Part shown: positions 59,226-64,000 of the stretch, in pieces
Numbering within the stretch: the stretch's first letter is position 1
Layout: every line of letters begins with the position of its first letter
DNA from: Conus ventricosus
Lineage: Eukaryota; Mollusca; Gastropoda; Neogastropoda; Conidae
NCBI GenBank assembly: GCA_018398815.1
Contig: CM031595.1
Span: forward strand, 131,435,333 to 131,499,332
Reading direction: 5' to 3'
DNA length: 64,000 nt
Program-made: the position numbers and the translations under genes
Notes under the pieces: model-generated
Seen by the model: only the letters and a program-made list of their open reading frames with translations
Told to the model about the DNA's origin: nothing
The model's database searches: none

Positions 59226-61055
59226 AAAATAAGCATAAAATACAACCCTGTCGTGTCGTCACTGACCAGAAGGAACTCCATAGGGTAATCTTCATTATCC
59301 TCATCCTCAGCATTTAAAGACAAGAAATCTTCACGTCTATATACTCTTGATGAGTTTGTGTTGAGGTCGTCGGTGTCGGCAAATTCATGGGGACTGTCGT
59401 TGGATGGGCATGGTAACGTTCTCCCGAGAGGGATGTCACCCACACTGGCTCCGCGACTAAGCAATTGTTTTCGCCGATAGAGGGCTCAGGATGTGGCGTC
59501 TTTTGTATGCCGGATCAGAACAAACACCACTGAACACCACCGAAGTGACTGTCCTATGGTGGGGGTTACCTCATGACGAGTAGGTATTGACAGCTCCCTG
59601 TGGATTGCTGGTGCCTGGGCGACGGTGGGAGAGACCAGGGTGTGGCAATGGACGGGGAGCCAGAATGGCCGGCGTGGTGGCAATGCCACTGGGGTTTCAC
59701 AGAAGATAAAAGAGCATAAAGAACATCCGTTTTCCTGATGCAAACACTAATCATCATTGAAAAGCTGATGACTACCGTTTTCACGTGAAAACAGTCCTAA
59801 ACTCCGAAAGAAGGCAGGCGGTAATTATGATGTGAAACATGGAATAATGAGTCGACGGAACGAAAACCTTGTGAACTTACTGATCCATGAACGGAGAAAA
59901 CAGTTAATTATTACCAGCTTTCGGCATTCTGCGTCTATGTAAAACAATCTTTTAAAGACAGATCTTACGCAAAATTATACCAATGATACTAGGGTGCATG
60001 CCTGTGAGTCTTTATTTACTGTCATTCATGAGGCATAATCATACATTTTCATGAGTGAGAATTGACGATTTTGTAGTGATCGTGTTGATCAGCAAGAAAA
60101 CGTATCATCTTGAAGCATGAGGCATAATCATACATTTTCATGAGTGAGAATTGACGATTTTGTAGTGATCGTGTTGATCAGCAAGAAAACGTATCATCTT
60201 GAAGCAACAAGACTAAAACTGTACTGTTTTCATACGAAAACAATAATCACCACTGCTGGCTTCAAAATTACAATTTTCGCAAAGGGAACAGTTTCGGTTT
60301 AATATCCTTTTGAAGCCAGTACTTTGCCATACCCAAGCCCCGCTGTGACGTGGAGGGACCGTTAACAGCAAGAACCAGATGATACCGACAGCGTCTTGAA
60401 GGTATGCCAAGATGCCATATGGTCCTGGTAATCTGGAACGCATGCCAAGACGATCTGGTCCCGATAGTTCTCCTCGAGTTCCGATCTCGTTGACAAGACC
60501 GAGCGGCCCAGCCGCTTCCGAGGAGAGATCAGATGCTGGCTTGCTCACTGCCCGCTGAGGAATGAAGGAGAGAAGACACCGATCGGCACCGAGCGTGCCT
60601 GTTACAGACCACAGGGTGAGAGGTGCTGTCACGGTATCTAAACAGTGTGCCATGACAGGTCTTTTTTTTCCCCTCCTGTTTTGCTTTATATTTTTAATCT
60701 TCCGCATTCTCTCCGCAGCAGTGCTCTCGCGCCACTTATCCCAGCTTCCATCATACTCGCGGCCTTCAGGCTCGGCCTTTCGTAGCCCCCAAACTGCTAC
60801 CCCACAGGGAGTTATTAATGTTATGTGTTCACAAGACCACCCAGCTGAGGAGACGGGTCACTTAGGTGGCGTTCTGTTCTCCGAGGTTCTCTGAGGTTCA
60901 CAGGTGTCCGGTCTGATTGGTACTCGGATCGCGTGCCGTACGATCTCATCATGCCTACATTCAGATCACCTCACTCAGGTCATTCCTAATGGCATCTCTT
61001 GTGTTCTGTGCTTGTCTCACTGTGATCCGACTGTATGTTCCGCTGAAGTAGATCC
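59226..61055 (+). other. Intergenic, no gene supported
   Basis: Contains open frames on the minus strand at 59245-59464 (acidic, LNAEDEDNEDYPMEF), 59486-59743 and 60213-60707 without recognisable domains or a linking splice pattern, and the 89-bp duplication at 60027-60204. Confidence 0.5.
60027..60204 (+). repeat. Perfect 89-bp tandem duplication
   Basis: CATGAGGCATAATCATACAT begins at 60027 and again at 60116. The two copies appear identical. Confidence 0.95.
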
Positions 61056-61059
61056 TGAT

Positions 61060-61118
61060 AGGTAAGGTAAGGTAATGTTGCCGACCGCTAAGGGTCATAT
61101 CAGGGCGGTCACCGCGTT
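61060..61118 (-). mobile_element. I/Nimb-like LINE 3' tail fragment, inverted
   Basis: The minus strand reads GACCGCCCTGATATGACCC, TTAGCGGTCGGCAACATTACC and then TTACC repeats, a diverged form of the LINE tail at 4868-4930 with TTACC in place of TTATC. Confidence 0.7.
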
Positions 61119-61688
61119 GAAGTCAACTCGCATAGTAGAAATATTCCCCGAAGACATGTAGAAATAAGACCCATGTATAAGTGTGAATACGAACAAATAC
61201 ATCGAATTATAGTTTCATTCCAGACTAACAATACATACGCAGCCAGTGTCTTCATCATTATATTCAGCAGTGGTTCTTTCGCTGAGTTACAAAAAATCTT
61301 TATTCAAGTCGAACGTATTTGTTCCAGTCCCTCTATATCCATCAGTATGTTTCAAACGTATATTACATCAGTTGTGTATTCCACTACTTTTTATTTTAAT
61401 TGTCACTCACCATTGCATTCTTTTACAGGCATTACATTCACTTCAGTTTCCTAATGTGTTTTGTTGTTGGCTGGGGCATGAACGAGCTGACCTGATTTAG
61501 TTTTCTTCAGCTCTGTGTATTTCGGATTACTGATATCATTTGTTTTATTAAAAAAAAAGTCACTCCAGTACCCCGTTCCCTTTCTCTCCACATCTCCTTT
61601 TCTCTGACTGCAAGTTTTGGTTCTTCGATTTCTAGGAGTGTTATTAGCTTCTGGAATTTGTAAAAAATGAATTATTCTGTTGCTACAG

Positions 61689-61917
61689 GTCTTGCTTGGG
61701 AGTCAATGGTTCATGCCACTGCACAAGGATCCTATCCCAAACTTACCGGTACTCGTCTGTAAGGACCGGGGCAATCTGGGTAGACCTTTTTCACGATGGA
61801 CATGAGTTTGATTGGAAGAACTGTGTAAGGACAATACCTCACGAGTATCTAGCAGTCTGCAGTTTTCTGGGTATTGGCTGCCCCGGATTCCAAGGACGTC
61901 TTAATGCCAGAACGGTG
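61689..61917 (+). other. Possible isolated exon, unrecognised
   Basis: Between an acceptor-like TTGCTACAG and a donor-like ACG/GTGGGT, one frame reads TGAIWVDLFHDGHEFDWKNC and HEYLAVCSFLGIGCPGFQG without stops. The composition (Trp, Cys, Gly, Asp) looks more protein-like than the surrounding frames, but I recognise no family and no partner exons. Confidence 0.2.
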
Positions 61918-62189
61918 GGTGTCCGAAAATGTTCAAAAGAACGAGGGCAATCTGTTTGAAGGTATACTTTTCTGTGTTTAGATGTTTTTTTTTTTGGCCC
62001 AGCAAGACATACGCTGGCCACAAAATCGAGATTTAATTCAGTTGATCCACATTGGAGTTACGATGGAGATGCCTCATCCAATTTCACTTTATTATGGGTA
62101 CACGGGTCTTATCACAACAAACTGGAGCAAAAGTTATCTCCCTTGGTTCTTTTCTTTACCGAGACGTAACGTTTTTTAACCGTCTTTGC

Positions 62190-63100
62190 TTTTTTTCTGT
62201 CGTCATTCAGCCGCCTTTGCTTCTTTTTCTGTCCGTCATTCAGCCGCCTTTGCTTCTTTTTCTGTCCGTCATTCAGCCGCCTTTGCTTCTTTTTCTGTCC
62301 GTCATTCAGCCGTCTTTGCTTCTTTTTCTGTCCGTCATTCAGCCGTCTTTGTTTCTTTTTCTGTCCGTCATTCAGCCGTCTTTGTTTCTTTTTCTGTCTG
62401 TCATTCAGCCGCCTTTGCTTCTTTTTCTGTCCGTCATTCAGCCGTCCTTTGTTTCTTTTTCTGTCCGTCATTCAGCCGCTTTGTTTCTTTTTCTGTCTGT
62501 CATTCAGCCGCCTTTGTTTCTTTTTCTGTCTGTCATTCAGCCGCCTTTGTTTCTTTTTCTGTCTGTCATTCAGCCGCCTTTGTTTCTTTTTCTGTCTGTC
62601 ATTCAGCCGCCTTGTTTCTTTTTCTGTCTGTCATTCAGTCCGCCTTTGTTTCTTTTCTGTCTGTCATTCAGCCGTCTTTGTTTCTTTTCTGTCTCTCATT
62701 CAGTCGCCTTTGTTTCTTTTTCTGTCTGTCATTCAGTCGCCTTTGTTTCTTTTTCTGTCTGTCATTCAGCCGCCTTTGTTTCTTTTTCTGTCATTCAGCC
62801 GCCTTTGTTTCTTTTTCTGTCTGTCATTCAGCCGCCTTTGTTTCTTTTTTCTGTCTGTCATTCAGCCGTCTTTGTTTCTTTTTCTGTCATTCAGCCGTCT
62901 TGTTTCGTTTTCTGTCATTCAGCCGTCTTTTTTTCTTTTTCTGTCATTCAGCCGCCTTTGTTTCTTTTCTGTCATTCAGCCGTCTTTGCTTCTTTTGTCT
63001 GTCTGTCATTCAGCCGCCTTTGTTTCTTTTTTCTGTCTGTCATTCAGCCGTCTGTTTCTTTTTCTGTCTGTCATTCAGCCGTCTGTTTCTTTTCTGTATG
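62190..63100 (+). repeat. 33-bp satellite array
   Basis: About 28 units of TTTCTTTTTCTGTC(T/C)GTCATT followed by CAGCCGCCTTTG; some units are 29 or 26-32 bp. Because 33 is a multiple of three, all forward frames stay open over long stretches, producing 431-, 326- and 229-residue frames that are not genes. Confidence 0.95.
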
Positions 63101-63640
63101 TCGGCAAGGTTACGCAAAAGCAAACAGACCGACTTTAACGAAACTTGGCGGAAAGCTGAATTGTGACCCTAGGACCAACCCGTTAAGATTTGGTGTGAAT
63201 CGTGTGGTGGGGATACGGACAAGAGGCGGATCCATGATCCGATCAACTTTGGGACCGGGGGTTTTGCGCTCTCTCTCCCTGAAATGCCTTTCCCTAGTTA
63301 TCTACGGTTCACGTCTCTCCGCCTCAGTTGAAGTCCTTTTCATATAGCCCAAAGTGAGGTTACCTGTATTTTGTTCTTTTTTGTTGTTTTTTCTGTCTGG
63401 CGATGTTTAAGATCCAAAGTCGTTCAGGTCTTGAATACTGTTTTTTTTTTCTTTTATATTCTTTTTCTTTTCTTTTTTCTTTCTTTTTAAAAAAAAATGT
63501 TTCTTCTGTCGTGGTTTGTGGGGCCCTCATCCGCTCAGAAAAAATGGACAAACGTGTATCTTACTCACTTTTTTTTGGGGAGAAAGGGAAGAAGGGGGGA
63601 TAAAGGAATGAAAAGGAGGAACGGGAGGAGAGGAAGAAGA
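63101..63640 (+). other. Intergenic, no gene seen
   Basis: Sequence following the satellite, T-rich from 63365 to 63500. Nothing recognised. Confidence 0.55.
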
Positions 63641-63965
63641 GGAGTAGGTGACGAGAGCGTATTAGAGCACCATGTTCCTGGGTAACTGTGAGGTTTGAAT
63701 CCTTACTGACACTTAGCCGGGGCTGACATGTGTCCCTGTAGTGTTGATGCCCCCCCCCCCCCCCCCCCCCCCCCCCCGTCCCGCTCCTTCTTCCCGTCGC
63801 CCTCTCTCTCCCCATTTCCCCCCCCCCACTCCACTCATGGGATACTTATCTCCGTTTTACCAATATCATCTGAGGGGGGATGAGGACGTTAAAACCTGAG
63901 GGATTCTTCCTTGTTTGTTCTGTGTGCTTCTTGCCTGTCTGTGCTCCAGGTAAATGGGTGCCGCA
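63641..63965 (+). mobile_element. Possible SINE-like repeat with poly-C tract
   Basis: GAGGTTTGAATCC near 63690-63703 resembles box B, preceded by a weak box A. The body includes GGGGCTGACATGTG, CATGGGATACTTATCTCC and GACGTTAAAACCTGAGGG, interrupted by a 28-base poly-C run (63750-63777). Borders are estimates. Confidence 0.35.
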
Positions 63966-64000
63966 TGCATCATAAAACTTGAGGTCACGCGCGCATGTTA

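Noticed and set aside
58868..59464. 198-residue minus-strand open frame
   Set aside because: Its C-terminal half runs through a tRNA-headed SINE-like repeat at 58973-59225. The acidic N-terminal part has no recognised homology or splice partner, so I do not call a gene.
60213..60707. 164-residue minus-strand open frame
   Set aside because: No domain, signal or conserved motif is recognisable, and no neighbouring exon in phase was found.
62052..63347. 431-residue open reading frame
   Set aside because: It is produced by the 33-bp satellite, with equivalent long frames in the other phases; there is no start context or domain.

Overview
The window is invertebrate nuclear DNA, most likely from a gastropod mollusc. 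The evidence is GT-AG introns, dense microsatellites, tRNA-headed SINE-like repeats, and remnants of several retrotransposon types (I/Nimb-like and CR1-like LINEs, a Gypsy-type LTR element, a Penelope-like element). Nothing looks prokaryotic. The species assignment is inference. The sequence carries many one-base indels in homopolymers and very long poly-C runs, so some broken frames may be assembly error.

Layout. 1-4930: a nearly complete but frameshifted I/Nimb-like LINE. 4931-5200: the C-terminal remnant of another LINE. 5267-6080: a second, 5'-truncated and internally deleted I/Nimb-like copy flanked by a 13-bp target-site duplication. 6525-30266: a five-exon gene (copy 1). Its first intron holds a 6.9-kb Gypsy-type LTR retrotransposon on the minus strand (10138-17024, 1.6-kb LTRs, 5-bp duplication GATGT). 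Its fourth intron holds a Penelope-like GIY-YIG fragment. 30267-40075: intergenic DNA with a 36/38-bp minisatellite, a degenerate ~66-bp array and an 88-bp triplication. 40084-46317: a second, compact copy of the same five-exon gene with identical exon phases. 46318-49633: SINE-like repeats, microsatellites, poly-C and a CR1-like reverse transcriptase remnant. 49634-57322: a foldback-like structure with long inverted arms built partly of a 17-bp tandem repeat, enclosing a ~3-kb palindrome. 57323-64000: SINE-like repeats, a LINE tail fragment, a 33-bp satellite and no convincing gene.

The only host gene I can support is the tandem pair. Each copy encodes about 355 residues in five exons (57 codons; 161, 197 and 170 bp; then 120-122 codons). 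The protein looks like an all-helical alpha/alpha-toroid of the six-hairpin type with no function I can name. Copy 1 is open throughout with large TE-filled introns. Copy 2 has small introns, GC-richer exons and one 1-bp deletion in exon 4, so it is either a recent pseudogene or carries a sequencing error. The two exon 4 copies share about 90 nearly identical bases, which suggests gene conversion.
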